Notes: generated by a model not told the origin, from the sequence alone. 64,000 nt of DNA from Methanocorpusculum petauri (GCF_026891975.1 NZ_JAPTGB010000002.1:1-64000); one strand, 5' to 3'; positions 1-7,896 are shown, numbered from the stretch's first letter. Numbers and translations: made by a program.

Positions 1-320
1 CTTCCAGAAAAAATACCTGCTAAATCAGTTTGTGGTATCACACAGATTCCAGTACACAGATTCTTTCCGTGTTGTTCCGTAAGCGAAGCGGTATTCCGTG
101 TTTTTTCCGTGGAATTCCGCATATTCCGTGTTTTCCGTGGTTACTCCAAGCAAAACCACACACCAAAACCTCCCGAAAAACCACACCACACATGAATACC
201 CAAAGCGAAACCCAAATACTTTTTCTCCAGATATTTTTGACCCCCGAACGCACAGATCGCTCACAAAAATACAACACCCGCTGCCAAAATTTCATCACCT
301 TCTCCATCCTACCACATACC
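1..320. repeat. Noncoding stretch with phased TTCCGTG repeats
   Basis: There is no convincing gene before position 321. Between about 65 and 139 the motif TTCCG(T/C)(G/A) recurs at 65, 75, 94, 105, 115, 124 and 133. Most spacings are 9-11 bases, close to one helical turn. The open frames across it, on either strand, translate into low-complexity peptides built from the repeat and are judged spurious. A related, sparser cluster lies near 61493-61600. The rest (140-320) is C/A-rich and shows no RNA or repeat that I can name. Confidence 0.6.
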
Positions 321-1088
321 ATGCATGATCTCCTGCCGCTTGCCGTCTCCGCAACCGCGGTTCTCATAACATTCCTCTACGCATCCTGGCAGGACCTCAG
401 AACCCGCACCGTCCTAACCATCACCTGGTACCCCGCCGCAGCCATCGGCGGCATCGCAGTCCTCTACTTCTGGTACCGGCAGTTCCAGCAGCCGACCGCA
501 ATCACCATCAGCATCCTTGCAATCTCCCTAATCGTCTGCATCATGATGGGAGGATTCGCAAAAGCCGGAATGTTCGGCTGGGCGGACGCAAAAGCCATGA
601 TCCTTCTCGCCGCAACCGTCCCCGTCACCCCCTTCGCCGCATGGATATTCCCCTCACTCGCCCTCGCAACCCTCGTCAACGCCGGCATCATCGCCCTCAT
701 CGTCCCCGCCGCCCTCCTGACCCGAAACACCATCCGCAAAGAACAAGCACCCTTCTGGCTCAAATGCTCCGGCATGCCGGTTCCGGGAGAAACGCTCACC
801 CGGCACTTCGGCTTCATCGCAGAAGAAATTACAGACGGCGACCCGATCACCCGAACCTTCCTACCCGCCGCAAGCTCCATTCGTGCACTAAAGAAAAACT
901 CCGCCCTCTCAATCCGCAACCTCCGCGAATCCCCCGAAAAATTTACCAGAGAACTGGAACTCTACCAGCGTTGCGGCAGCATCTGGATCACCTACGGCGT
1001 CCCCTTCATGATCCCGATCACCCTCGGCTACATCCTCGCACTCCTCGGATTCAGCCTCCCGGATGCAGTCATATCCCTCCTCATATAA
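321..1088 (+). CDS. A24-family prepilin/preflagellin peptidase
   Basis: Membrane aspartyl protease expected to cleave class III signal peptides of archaeal pilins or archaellins at the cytoplasmic membrane. From the ATG at 321 it is 255 residues. The two aspartates typical of family A24 are visible: D25 in SWQDLRTR just after the first membrane segment, and D89 in the GxxD-type motif GWADAKAM. Hydrophobic segments lie at about 4-22, 38-52, 59-77, 92-125 and near the C-terminus. The frame is open back to position 30, but that extension is repeat-derived sequence, so 321 is preferred. Its last 8 bases overlap the convergent DUF1848 gene. Possible substrates in this window are the pilin-like proteins at 26816 and 27693. 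Whether it serves pili or archaella is undetermined. Confidence 0.85.
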   Translation: MHDLLPLAVSATAVLITFLYASWQDLRTRTVLTITWYPAAAIGGIAVLYFWYRQFQQPTAITISILAISLIVCIMMGGFAKAGMFGWADAKAMILLAATVPVTPFAAWIFPSLALATLVNAGIIALIVPAALLTRNTIRKEQAPFWLKCSGMPVPGETLTRHFGFIAEEITDGDPITRTFLPAASSIRALKKNSALSIRNLRESPEKFTRELELYQRCGSIWITYGVPFMIPITLGYILALLGFSLPDAVISLLI

Positions 1089-1965
1089 ACAGCGTTGTCT
1101 GACCGCTCTCTCGGGAAAACACCGGCTCATTTTCCTTCGGCCAGCCGGCAATCAGCGGAGACGCAGGATCATGCGCCGCACCGGCCCGGCCGCCGCAGGC
1201 ATAACAGTACCGGCAGCCGTTTTCACAGGTCCCGTACGCCCCCACATCAACACTCTCCGCACAACCGCAGGCCGCACGCTGGTACCGATCCCGCCGGACC
1301 GGAAGAGACCGTTCACAGAGACGCTCACACACCCCTTTATCCACGCACGACGCAGGACCAATCCCGAACCGGCGCAGATCGACCTCCTCCGCACAGGAAA
1401 CAAGCGGCAGCCCGAACCGTCTCGCCGTCCGGGAAAAAATATCCGCAAGACGCTCCATCTCACCAGACGTACACAAACGAAACGGCGAAGTCCGGTACGC
1501 ATCCACAAAACTGATCGTACACCGCCCAGTCGCCGCCGAAAATATATCACACAGACCTGCGAATGCATCCGCATGAAACTCCACCGGATATTGCTCCGTG
1601 ATCAGAACAGGATCATAGCGCCACAACACACGATCCTTTCCCAGAACCTCCGACAACTCAAGAAACGTCTCGATACATCCGCACTTCTCCCGCCACGGCT
1701 CCACATCCGGACCGTACGGCGTCACAGTGTACTGAAAATAGTACGGAATACCGGACGCATCAATCGCAGAAAGCCTCTCCATCATCGGTTTCGCATTCTT
1801 TGTCCAGAACACAATCACATCCGCATCCTCACGCGCCAGAGAAACACGCGTAATCCTCTGCGAATACGGATTCCGGACATAACAGAACCCCTCCCTGACG
1901 CGGTTGCAGAACCACTCCGGAAAACAGGCCGGAATATCCGTACGCCGTGAAGCCGAAACAATCAT
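1081..1965 (-). CDS. DUF1848 family protein
   Basis: A 294-residue protein that I recognise as DUF1848. The N-terminus (SASRRTDIPA) and internal FWTKNAKPM and YYFQYTVTPYG stretches are typical, and the C-terminal third is cysteine-rich, ending with CENGCRYCYACGG. The CxxxCxYC-like arrangement resembles an iron-sulfur site and is known from this family, whose biochemical role is not established; a radical-SAM-like function is sometimes suggested. Transcribed leftward, probably with the cis-prenyltransferase-like gene just upstream (stop of that gene and start of this one are 3 bases apart). The C-terminal end overlaps the convergent peptidase gene by 8 bases. Confidence 0.75.
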   Translation of the reverse strand: MIVSASRRTDIPACFPEWFCNRVREGFCYVRNPYSQRITRVSLAREDADVIVFWTKNAKPMMERLSAIDASGIPYYFQYTVTPYGPDVEPWREKCGCIETFLELSEVLGKDRVLWRYDPVLITEQYPVEFHADAFAGLCDIFSAATGRCTISFVDAYRTSPFRLCTSGEMERLADIFSRTARRFGLPLVSCAEEVDLRRFGIGPASCVDKGVCERLCERSLPVRRDRYQRAACGCAESVDVGAYGTCENGCRYCYACGGRAGAAHDPASPLIAGWPKENEPVFSRESGQTTLFI

Positions 1966-1968
1966 CAG

Positions 1969-2571
1969 CTACGTCCCATAGCGGCGGACCCGCGACTGAT
2001 AATCGCGGAGTGCCCGCAGCAGATCCAGCCGCCGGAACCGGCACCAGTTCACATCCGTAAAAAACAGCTCGGAATACACCGACTGCCAGATCAAAAAATC
2101 CGTCAGATGACTCCCCCCCGTCTTGATCACAAAATCAGGATTCACCTGATACAAAAGATGCGACTCGATCGTCTCCTCCGTAATCATCTCCGGATCAACA
2201 CCCTCCCTCGCGATCGCAGCAATCGCCTCCGTAACCTCCTCGCGCCCGCTGCGCCCGAGCACAATCAGAATTTCCTGAGCCCCCGCACCAAACGTAACCT
2301 CACCCGACGGCATACTCAGACGCACCGAAGCCCTACCTGCAAGAGACCGAAAAGACGGCATCATTCCCTCAAGTGCTGACGGATCTCGTGATGCAATATG
2401 AACAATAATTCGTCTGATTGCGGAAAACTCCATACACCACCCCACAACCATCTCCACCCGCCCCGAATCCGCAAGAAGATCCGCTTCGCTTATCATGAAA
2501 CAGAGCTCCTTCGGAAACAGACCCGCATCCAGTTTCCGCCGGACCAGATACTCATACAGCGGATAAAACAT
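1969..2571 (-). CDS. Cis-prenyltransferase-like protein lacking catalytic motifs
   Basis: A 200-residue protein whose C-terminal half clearly matches the undecaprenyl/polyprenyl diphosphate synthase (UPPS) family: ILIVLGRSGREE corresponds to the usual GYGGR..EI block, and NPDFVIKTGGSHLTDFLIWQ followed by SELFFTDVNW is the family signature. The N-terminus differs. Where active enzymes carry the substrate-binding DGNGRW motif this protein reads MISEADLL, and where they carry FSxEN it reads IASRDPS. It is also shorter than the usual 230-260 residues. It therefore looks like a non-catalytic partner subunit comparable to eukaryotic NgBR/Nus1, helping a separate catalytic subunit make the C55-C60 polyprenyl carrier for surface glycosylation. 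That role is inference. Probably cotranscribed with the DUF1848 gene. Confidence 0.7.
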   Translation of the reverse strand: MFYPLYEYLVRRKLDAGLFPKELCFMISEADLLADSGRVEMVVGWCMEFSAIRRIIVHIASRDPSALEGMMPSFRSLAGRASVRLSMPSGEVTFGAGAQEILIVLGRSGREEVTEAIAAIAREGVDPEMITEETIESHLLYQVNPDFVIKTGGSHLTDFLIWQSVYSELFFTDVNWCRFRRLDLLRALRDYQSRVRRYGT

Positions 2572-2647
2572 CTTTGTACACCTTTTGCATTTCAGAACAT
2601 ATGAATCCGCTCTTTTTCCGGATAATTTTCGGATTTAACGATACCTA

Positions 2648-2655
2648 TTTATATA
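2648..2655 (+). promoter_or_regulatory. TATA box of the DUF2551 gene
   Basis: TTTATATA lies 20-28 bases before the ATG at 2676, in an AT-rich gap between divergent genes. This is the position and form of an archaeal TATA element, and it implies a very short leader or leaderless transcript. Confidence 0.6.
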
Positions 2656-2675
2656 TTCAAAATAAATTAAGAAAT

Positions 2676-2993
2676 ATGCTATCTCCTTCTGACCTGCGAA
2701 AAGAGATAGAGAACCGGCTTCGAAAGTATCTTGCCCGCGACAAATCAGGAATCCGCAAAGAGCTGCTCAGCCTGTTTGTCCGTGCAAAGTCACTGACGGT
2801 CGCGCAGATTCACGAGAAACTGGCGGAAAAATTCAGTGTCAGCTACCATTCGATCGCATCAATGGTCGGCACAATCGCCTCAAAACTCGGAATTCTCTCT
2901 ACACGCCGCAGCCCCGACGGAACAATTGGGGTATACGAAGTCAAAGAACAGTATGTTGATGTAATTAAGCAGGCGATCGCGACAGCGGTCTAG
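2676..2993 (+). CDS. DUF2551 family archaeal protein
   Basis: A 105-residue protein of the archaea-specific DUF2551 family. It starts MLSPSDLRKEI and contains a segment at about 35-75 (SLTVAQIHEKLAEKFSVSYH) that reads like a winged-helix fold, so a DNA-binding regulatory role is plausible but unproven. The frame is open back to 2574, but the ATG at 2676 follows a TATA element by about 20 bases and gives the family length. Upstream residues are AT-rich promoter sequence. No ligand-binding domain is present. Function unknown. Confidence 0.75.
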   Translation: MLSPSDLRKEIENRLRKYLARDKSGIRKELLSLFVRAKSLTVAQIHEKLAEKFSVSYHSIASMVGTIASKLGILSTRRSPDGTIGVYEVKEQYVDVIKQAIATAV

Positions 2994-3043
2994 CCTTCCC
3001 TTAACTTTTTTGCGGGGCAAGCCCCAATGAATAAGGAATGGAT

Positions 3044-3319
3044 ATGCAACAGGACGGTCCCCGTCCTCTCTCTCCCGTCACGGTCACTGACGACGTAATT
3101 GCCTACATGGACAAACGCGGCGGGGATTTCCGGATCAGCACCTCGTGCAGTGGTCCGGTTCTGATGCCGGTCAAAGTCAAACCGGCAAAACAAAGCGACA
3201 TCCCCATCAAAGCAGGCAGCCATCTGATCTACGTCTCCCAGTATCAGCTTCCCTGGATTACCGAGATCAATATGCGGCTTGTTCCACGGATTCTGTACAC
3301 CGAAAACGATGACCTTTGA
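3044..3319 (+). CDS. Small unknown protein upstream of archease
   Basis: About 91 residues, no family recognised. An AAGGA motif at 3033-3037 sits six bases before the ATG at 3044, which I prefer over the ATG at 3038 that directly abuts it. The protein has no signal peptide or membrane segment. It contains one cysteine (STSCSGPVLMPVKVKP) and a compact basic, beta-rich middle. Its last 11 bases overlap the archease start, so the two are probably translationally coupled and cotranscribed with rtcB. The context suggests a link to RNA ligation or tRNA processing, but nothing in the sequence shows a reaction. Confidence 0.6.
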   Translation: MQQDGPRPLSPVTVTDDVIAYMDKRGGDFRISTSCSGPVLMPVKVKPAKQSDIPIKAGSHLIYVSQYQLPWITEINMRLVPRILYTENDDL

Positions 3320-3722
3320 GGAACTTGAACACACCGCCGACGTGCGGATGAAAATTATCGCACCAACACTCCCGGAACTGTATGCCGAAAGCGGATTTGC
3401 ACTTGCAGAAACGTTGTACGGCGGGTATCAGCGGGAGCCGGCAACCGTATCCTTCCCCATCGAAGCCGGGGGAAAGGATGCCGAGGAAGGAATCGTAAAT
3501 TTTCTCTCGGAACTGCTGTTCCTCACCGAAACAGAATATCTGGTTCCGGTCTCCTTCGATCTTGCCGCAGACGGCAACGCCGTCTGCGGAACCGTGTCAG
3601 GTGTTTTGTTCGACCGCACCAAACACGCAGGCGGCATCGGCGTGAAAGGCATCTCCTACTCAGGCATCTCTCTGACAAAAACTGCCGCAGGCTACGAACT
3701 CATCATCATCTTTGATATCTAA
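3309..3722 (+). CDS. Archease, RtcB cofactor
   Basis: 137-residue archease (SHS2-like fold). In archaea and animals this protein promotes guanylylation and multiple turnover of the RNA ligase RtcB in tRNA splicing. The N-terminal signature FEELEHTADVRMKI and the C-terminal block GISYSGISLTKTAAGYELII, which ends in an acidic FDI tail, are diagnostic; the conserved acidic residues of the family lie in these two blocks. The start at 3309 overlaps the preceding gene by 11 bases, and rtcB begins three bases after the stop, so the pair is a typical archease-rtcB operon. An open frame extends upstream to 3279 but would lie inside the preceding gene. Confidence 0.93.
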   Translation: MTFEELEHTADVRMKIIAPTLPELYAESGFALAETLYGGYQREPATVSFPIEAGGKDAEEGIVNFLSELLFLTETEYLVPVSFDLAADGNAVCGTVSGVLFDRTKHAGGIGVKGISYSGISLTKTAAGYELIIIFDI

Positions 3723-3725
3723 ACC

Positions 3726-5168
3726 ATGAACGATCAGATACAAAATATTTCAGATACCGAATGGGAAATCCCCAGAGGATTTGTCCCCGGCATGCGGGTT
3801 CCGGGAACATTTTTCCTCTCCCGCCGGCTTGCCGAAGGACTGGAAGAGGGAGCACTGACCCAGCTTGCAAACGTTGCAACACTGCCCGGCATTCTCCGCT
3901 GTTCACTTGGTATGCCTGACATTCACTGGGGCTACGGATTTCCCATCGGCGGAGTTGCCGCATTTGACGAGGACGAAGGAGTAATCTCTCCGGGTGGTGT
4001 CGGATTCGACATCAACTGCGGGGTCCGGATGATTACCACGCCGCTGACAACCGCAGACATTCCCGATATGAAAGGACTCATCGAGGAACTGTTTGCAACG
4101 GTTCCGACCGGAGTCGGCTCAAAAAGTCCGGTGCGGCTCAGCCAGAACGATCTGTCCAACATGCTGACGGACGGCGCGGCAAACGCGGTGGAAACGGGAT
4201 ACGGCATGGAAAGTGACGTGCGCCGGTGTGAAGAGAACGGCGCAATGCCCGGAGCGGAACTGGAGTTCGTCAGCAAAAAAGCCCGGGCACGTGGCATTCC
4301 CCAGTGCGGAACGCTCGGTTCCGGCAACCATTTCCTTGAGGTGCAGGCGATTGATGAGATCGCCGATCCGGAAACGGCAAAGATCTTTGGGGTTGCCGAA
4401 GGCCAGATCTGTGTGATGATCCACTGCGGATCGCGGGGTCTCGGTCATCAGGTCTGTACGGACCACCTGAAGGTACTGGAAGAGGCGGTAAAAAAATACA
4501 ATATCGATCTGCCTGACCGGCAGCTCGCCTGCGCCCCGCTGCATGCACCGGAAGGCGAGGCATACTTCGGAGCAATGGCAGCCGCAGCAAACTATGCCTG
4601 GGCAAACCGGCAGATAATCACGCATCTGGTTCGCGAACTGTTTGTGAAAAGGTTCGGCATCGCCTATGAAGAGATGCCGCTGGTCTATGACGTGGCACAC
4701 AATGTCGCAAAGTGGGAGGAACATGAGATCGCAGACGCGGCAGCGGGCCGCCGCCGCGTCTGCGTACACCGCAAAGGAGCGACCCGCGCCTTCGGCCCGG
4801 GGCGTTCCGAAATAGTACAGGAGTACCGGCACGCCGGACAGCCGGTGATCATTCCGGGCAGCATGGGAACCTCATCGTATCTCCTCGCAGGAACGACAAC
4901 TGCAATGGAGCGGACGTTCGGCAGTACCTGTCACGGAGCAGGACGGGTGCAGAGCAGATCGGCGGCAAAGCGGAGCCTGACGGGAGCAGCTGTCGCTGAG
5001 GAGCTTGCAAAACGCGGCATTATTGTCCGCGCCCCCAATGCCGCAGCAATTGCAGAAGAAGCGCCCGACGTGTACAAACCCAGCAGTGAAGTGGTGCAGG
5101 TCGTGCATGACGCGGGCATTTCCCGCATTGTTGCACGGTTCCGGCCTCTCGGAGTGATCAAAGGATGA
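3726..5168 (+). CDS. rtcB: tRNA-splicing RNA ligase RtcB
   Basis: 480-residue RtcB, which joins 2',3'-cyclic phosphate or 3'-phosphate ends to 5'-OH ends through a GMP-histidine intermediate and ligates tRNA exons after intron removal. Visible motifs are GGVGFDINCGVRM (metal-binding Cys), GTLGSGNHFLEVQ, MIHCGSRGLGHQV, DVAHNVAKWE, VHRKGATRAF, GSMGTSSYLLAG and STCHGAGRVQSR. The guanylylated histidine should be H403 in the last of these. Length is normal for an archaeal intein-free RtcB. It follows archease by 3 bases and its stop overlaps the next gene by ATGA. Confidence 0.97.
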   Translation: MNDQIQNISDTEWEIPRGFVPGMRVPGTFFLSRRLAEGLEEGALTQLANVATLPGILRCSLGMPDIHWGYGFPIGGVAAFDEDEGVISPGGVGFDINCGVRMITTPLTTADIPDMKGLIEELFATVPTGVGSKSPVRLSQNDLSNMLTDGAANAVETGYGMESDVRRCEENGAMPGAELEFVSKKARARGIPQCGTLGSGNHFLEVQAIDEIADPETAKIFGVAEGQICVMIHCGSRGLGHQVCTDHLKVLEEAVKKYNIDLPDRQLACAPLHAPEGEAYFGAMAAAANYAWANRQIITHLVRELFVKRFGIAYEEMPLVYDVAHNVAKWEEHEIADAAAGRRRVCVHRKGATRAFGPGRSEIVQEYRHAGQPVIIPGSMGTSSYLLAGTTTAMERTFGSTCHGAGRVQSRSAAKRSLTGAAVAEELAKRGIIVRAPNAAAIAEEAPDVYKPSSEVVQVVHDAGISRIVARFRPLGVIKG

Positions 5169-5758
5169 CCGGAGCACACAATCATATCTCGGTATTCTGG
5201 GACAACAAGATGATGTTCCACCGTCTGGTTGAGGATGCATGCGGCTACTGCGAGGCGGTAACGCCCCTGATGCTTGCTGCGCCGTTTTACAAAGGCCGCT
5301 ACACCGGAGTTATCATTCCGACCGGTTTTGGGAATCTCCAGTACTCAAAGCTGCTTCCGGCACTCCGTGCCGTCTCCGATCGCATTGAGGAGTATCTTGA
5401 GGATGGCGGCAGACTGTTTGTGTACGGGGCAGCCGATCCGGCAAAGACCGGCAACCCGTATGACTGGCTTCCGGTAAACGTTGAATATCACTTCGGGTTT
5501 GCCGAACACACACTAAAAATTGATCAGAGTTCTCCCTGGAAATCGCTCTTCGACGGATATGACACGGAAAAGTTCGCAACCGACGGCTGGTTTGTGAACT
5601 ATCCGGGAAAACCAATCGCAGTTGCAGAAAACGGTTTTCCGGTGTTTGTTGAGTGTTCCGTCGGAAAAGGGACGCTTCTTCTGGCAAGCACGCATGAGTA
5701 TCCGTCCGATACTTTTCTGAAACAGTTCGGTGCCGCTGATGCGGAGATCCGGTTCTGA
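5165..5758 (+). CDS. Unknown protein coupled to rtcB
   Basis: 197 residues, function not recognised. It starts within the rtcB stop codon (ATGA overlap), so it is very probably translated from the same message. Predicted soluble. The pattern of a long beta strand then GVIIPTGFGN, a helix EEYLEDGGRLFVYGA, and late VECSVGKGTLLLASTHEYP resembles the ThuA/class I glutamine amidotransferase-like Rossmann fold, but I see no nucleophile elbow Cys and no clear catalytic triad. A structural or binding role in the RNA-ligase operon is possible. This is a fold-level guess only. Confidence 0.65.
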   Translation: MTGAHNHISVFWDNKMMFHRLVEDACGYCEAVTPLMLAAPFYKGRYTGVIIPTGFGNLQYSKLLPALRAVSDRIEEYLEDGGRLFVYGAADPAKTGNPYDWLPVNVEYHFGFAEHTLKIDQSSPWKSLFDGYDTEKFATDGWFVNYPGKPIAVAENGFPVFVECSVGKGTLLLASTHEYPSDTFLKQFGAADAEIRF

Positions 5759-5775
5759 CTTTTTTCATTGAGCGA

Positions 5776-5804
5776 AATCTTCTTCATGATCTATGCCGAA
5801 GATT
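5776..5804. promoter_or_regulatory. Inverted repeat upstream of the first birA-like gene
   Basis: AATCTTC (5776-5782) and GAAGATT (5798-5804) form a perfect 7-base inverted repeat with a 15-base spacer in the 90-base gap before the BirA-like gene. Arm length and spacing are operator-like, but the arms do not match the BirA-box half-site at 7865-7896. It could equally be part of a terminator for the rtcB operon. Confidence 0.35.
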
Positions 5805-5848
5805 GAAGGTATAGATGTTCCGAACAAAAAAACCGGGACGGAGTGGTC

Positions 5849-6835
5849 ATGACACAGACAATATTTGATGTTCTGCGAATCCTTGATGATGCAGGCATCG
5901 GCAAACCGGTGCCAGGGGAGGTTATCAGCGAACGCCTTGGGATTACCCGCACCGCCGTATGGAAATATGTGAACCTGCTCCGCGAGGTCGGATACTGCAT
6001 TGACGCATCGCCGAAGACTGGGTACGCCCTCCAGAAACGGACCTGGCTTCTGCTCCCCTACGAAGTCAAGCGGTTCCTCAAGACGCAGATCATCGGCCAG
6101 GAAATGCACCATTTTGAGCAGGTTCCCTCAACAAACGCTCTCGCCCGCCAGATGCTGCACGAAGTCGGCGACGAAGTGCAGCCGGGAACAGTGCTGATAG
6201 CCGAACAGCAGACCGGCGGTATCGGCAGAATGAACCGCGTCTGGATGAGCCCCGAAGGCGGCATCTGGGCAACGATTGTAGTCATGCCAAAGCTCAACGT
6301 CGATCAGACGTTCAGCATCATGATGGCAGGATCCCTTGCCCTCGCCCGGGCAATCCGCCACGAATTCGGACTCTCCGCTCTGATCAAATGGCCGAACGAT
6401 GTATTCATCGGCGACAAAAAAGTTGCGGGCATGACGATTGAACTTGCAGCGGATGAAGACATTCTCCGCTACTGTCTGATCGGTATCGGCATTGACGTGA
6501 ACGTCTCGGTCGAACGGACAATGCCGAACATCTCAAAACTTGTCACCTCCATCTCCGACGAACTCGGTCACGAAGTGGAACGGGCGCAGTTCTTCGCCAA
6601 ATTCCTCAAAGAGTTTGAACGCCGGTATCAGATGGTACTGATGGGTGAGACAGAACCCTTGTTCCGCGAATGGCGCAGTCTGTCCTACACACTCCACCGC
6701 CGCGTCCGTATCCGGACGATGAAAGAAAGCTTCGAAGGCGAGGCAATCGATATTGACGAGCACGGAGCACTGCTGGTGCACCGCGACGGCGGCGAGGTCG
6801 AACGCGTGATTGCGGGCGACTGCTTCATGCTCTAA
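5849..6835 (+). CDS. BirA-like biotin-protein ligase/repressor with altered loop
   Basis: About 328 residues. An N-terminal helix-turn-helix (about 1-60, ITRTAVWKYVNLLREVGY) is followed by a biotin-protein ligase domain and a small C-terminal SH3-like domain (from about 270). Family motifs present are PSTNALARQ, KWPNDVF and KVAGMTIE. The nucleotide/biotin loop normally written GRGRxGRxW reads GIGRMNRVW here: the first arginine is isoleucine (I125) and the second arginine (R127) is kept. It lies next to bioB and the biotin transporter, while a second, canonical BirA sits at 37314-38282. The simplest reading is that this copy is mainly the biotin-responsive repressor, possibly with weak ligase activity. 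The ATG at 5849 is preferred over the GTG at 5843 because a GGAG motif precedes it. Confidence 0.85.
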   Translation: MTQTIFDVLRILDDAGIGKPVPGEVISERLGITRTAVWKYVNLLREVGYCIDASPKTGYALQKRTWLLLPYEVKRFLKTQIIGQEMHHFEQVPSTNALARQMLHEVGDEVQPGTVLIAEQQTGGIGRMNRVWMSPEGGIWATIVVMPKLNVDQTFSIMMAGSLALARAIRHEFGLSALIKWPNDVFIGDKKVAGMTIELAADEDILRYCLIGIGIDVNVSVERTMPNISKLVTSISDELGHEVERAQFFAKFLKEFERRYQMVLMGETEPLFREWRSLSYTLHRRVRIRTMKESFEGEAIDIDEHGALLVHRDGGEVERVIAGDCFML

Positions 6836-7852
6836 TCACATTTTTTCCATTTTGCCCAACCACTCCTCACCCGCACACATCCTCTTTTTCTCTGTGGCAA
6901 AACCGAGGTCACGGATCATCTCCTGATCATCCCTCAGCGAAACACCCGCAGTTGTCAGCATATCACCGGAGATTGCCGCATTTGCCCCGGACAAAAACAG
7001 CTCCCGTCCCCGGTCAGGCAGCCGCCCCCGTCCGCCCGCAAGCCGGACGGCCGCATACGGCAGAAGAAACCGGAAGAGAGCAACGATCCTTTTCACCTCG
7101 GAAAGGGAAAGAGGGCGGGCATGTTCCAGCGGTGTCCCGGGGATAGGAGTAAGGATGTTGATCGGAACCGAACGAATCCCAAGCGCCCGGAGTTCAAGCG
7201 CCAGATCGACGCGATCCTCAACGGTTTCGCCGATACCGAAGATGCCGCCGCTGCAAACCTCAAGCCCGGCACGCTGCGCCGCTTTGATCACCGCAATCTT
7301 ATCATCGTAGGTGTGGGTCGTACAGATCTGCGGAAAATATCTGCGGGATGTTTCCAGATTCGCATGATACCGGACAACACCTGCATCTTTGAGACGTAAA
7401 AGCTGCTGCTCCGTCAGAAGGCCGTGGGAAGCGCATAACGAGATACCGCAGGTCTGGTGAAGCAGACGGTACTGTTTCAGCAGACCGGCGAGTTCCTCGC
7501 CGGTCAGCGTTCTCCCGGCGGTGACAATCCCGCAGCGGACTGCCCCGGCAGAATAATTTTCAGCGATCAGCGGGAGATGGCGGCTGATGTCCGCAACAGG
7601 AGAAGAAACAACTGCGGCAGAGTGACAGACCGACTGGGCACAGTAGATGCAGTCCTCAGTGCATCCGCCGGTTTTTCCATTGATGATGGTGCAGAGATCA
7701 AACAGGTCCCCGCAGAAATAGTTCCGTATCTCATCTGCCGCCGCAGCAAGTGCATTCGTATCCTCCTCTGCAAGAAGCAGTGCCTCGTCCCGCGTCAGCA
7801 TTGCGCCTTTGAGGACGTTATCTTTGCATCTCGTAATCAGATCCATTTCCAA
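6836..7852 (-). CDS. bioB: Biotin synthase BioB
   Basis: 338-residue radical-SAM enzyme that inserts sulfur into dethiobiotin. The SAM-cluster cysteines C64, C68 and C71 are seen in GGCTEDCIYCAQS. Other hallmarks are YHANLETSRRYFPQIC, THTYDDKIAVIKAAQRAGL and CSGGIFGIGE, then an SAM/dethiobiotin-barrel region with NILTPIPGTPLE. It is divergent from bioY across 46 bases that contain a BirA-box-like palindrome, and converges on the BirA-like gene (adjacent stops). No bioF, bioA or bioD lies nearby in this window, so here the gene is an orphan bioB next to an uptake system. The start could be the ATG at 7852 or the one two codons in, at 7846. Confidence 0.95.
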   Translation of the reverse strand: MEMDLITRCKDNVLKGAMLTRDEALLLAEEDTNALAAAADEIRNYFCGDLFDLCTIINGKTGGCTEDCIYCAQSVCHSAAVVSSPVADISRHLPLIAENYSAGAVRCGIVTAGRTLTGEELAGLLKQYRLLHQTCGISLCASHGLLTEQQLLRLKDAGVVRYHANLETSRRYFPQICTTHTYDDKIAVIKAAQRAGLEVCSGGIFGIGETVEDRVDLALELRALGIRSVPINILTPIPGTPLEHARPLSLSEVKRIVALFRFLLPYAAVRLAGGRGRLPDRGRELFLSGANAAISGDMLTTAGVSLRDDQEMIRDLGFATEKKRMCAGEEWLGKMEKM

Positions 7853-7864
7853 CCGGCACCCTTA

Positions 7865-7896
7865 TTGTTCACCATTTTAAAATAAATAGTTTACAA
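7865..7896. promoter_or_regulatory. BirA-box-like operator between bioB and bioY
   Basis: TTGTTCACC (7865-7873) and AGTTTACAA (7888-7896) form an imperfect palindrome with a 14-base spacer. The established BirA operator is TTGTAAACC and GGTTTACAA separated by about 14-16 bases, and the outer TTGT and ACAA plus the inner AC and GT are all kept. It fills most of the 46-base gap between the bioB start (7852) and the bioY start (7899), so one bound repressor could silence both directions. An AT-rich core (ATTTTAAAAT) probably contains the promoter elements. Confidence 0.7.

Noticed and set aside
1063-1950. Plus-strand open frame of 295 codons
   Set aside because: It is the antisense shadow of the DUF1848 gene, with Arg/Pro/His-rich composition and no family resemblance.
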